DNA from: Candidatus Pacearchaeota archaeon CG10_big_fil_rev_8_21_14_0_10_32_14
GTDB taxonomy: Archaea; Nanobdellota; Nanobdellia; Pacearchaeales; GW2011-AR1
Direction of reading: 5' to 3'
NCBI GenBank assembly: GCA_002763085.1
Contig: PFCY01000064.1
Location: 9,653 to 15,417 of the forward strand
Length of the DNA stretch: 5,765 nucleotides
This document shows positions 5,741-5,765 of this stretch, piece by piece. The notes beneath the pieces were generated by a model. The model did no database searches, was not told where the DNA came from, and saw nothing but the letters and a program-made list of their open reading frames with translations. Position numbers and translations under genes: made by a program. Each line of letters begins with the position of its first letter. Positions within the stretch are counted from its first letter, which is position 1.

Positions 5741-5765
5741 CTTTTTATTTTGTTTTCATATCTCT

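Noticed and set aside
1..5765. CRISPR array, insertion sequence or defence system
   Set aside because: No direct repeats with regular spacers, no transposase or nuclease-like protein and no terminal inverted repeats were found in the window.

Overview
The window looks like a piece of an AT-rich archaeal chromosome, most plausibly from a small-genome DPANN-type lineage (Woesearchaeota/Pacearchaeota-like). The support is threefold. AT-rich TATA-box-like elements sit about 20-40 nt before the starts, with no Shine-Dalgarno motif, which suggests leaderless or very short-leader transcripts. The stand-alone TctA/DUF112 permease is of the archaeal type. The secreted cysteine-rich repeat protein with a C-terminal Ig-like domain resembles surface proteins I associate with those lineages. 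The taxonomic placement is inference; no rRNA or tRNA gene is present to confirm it.

Layout, left to right. Positions 1-140 are intergenic, locally GC-richer at the left end, with two small hairpins. A TctA-family multispan permease (141-1337, +) follows. It meets a leftward gene tail-to-tail at 1330-1337, and both genes end in the same 12-bp palindrome. That leftward gene (1330-3220, -) encodes a signal-peptide-bearing, extremely cysteine-rich repeat protein of about 629 residues. As given, it is split into two ORFs by a frameshift at an A9 tract on the coding strand (2852-2860). Upstream, on the same strand, lie an amidophosphoribosyltransferase-like gene (purF-type, 3300-4688) and an unrecognised six-span membrane protein with a Pro/Gln-rich tail (4729-5622). 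The right edge (5623-5765) is a divergent promoter region: a leftward TATA box for the membrane protein, an 8-bp inverted repeat, and a strong-looking rightward TATA box for a gene outside the window.

The three leftward genes are spaced 40 and 79 nt apart, and each has its own TATA-like element, so they may be separate transcription units rather than one operon. Nothing shows a shared pathway: purF has no other purine genes beside it, and the permease has no TctB or TctC partner.

The most interesting object is the cysteine-rich surface protein. It carries a long tandem duplication (about 150 residues, nearly the same Cys spacing) and a shorter Cys module repeated about four times. The duplication gives an internal test of the frameshift: removing one A from the A9 run restores exactly the Cys-to-Cys spacing seen in the second copy. 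The tract is therefore a sequencing or assembly error, a phase-variable switch, or a site of slippage.
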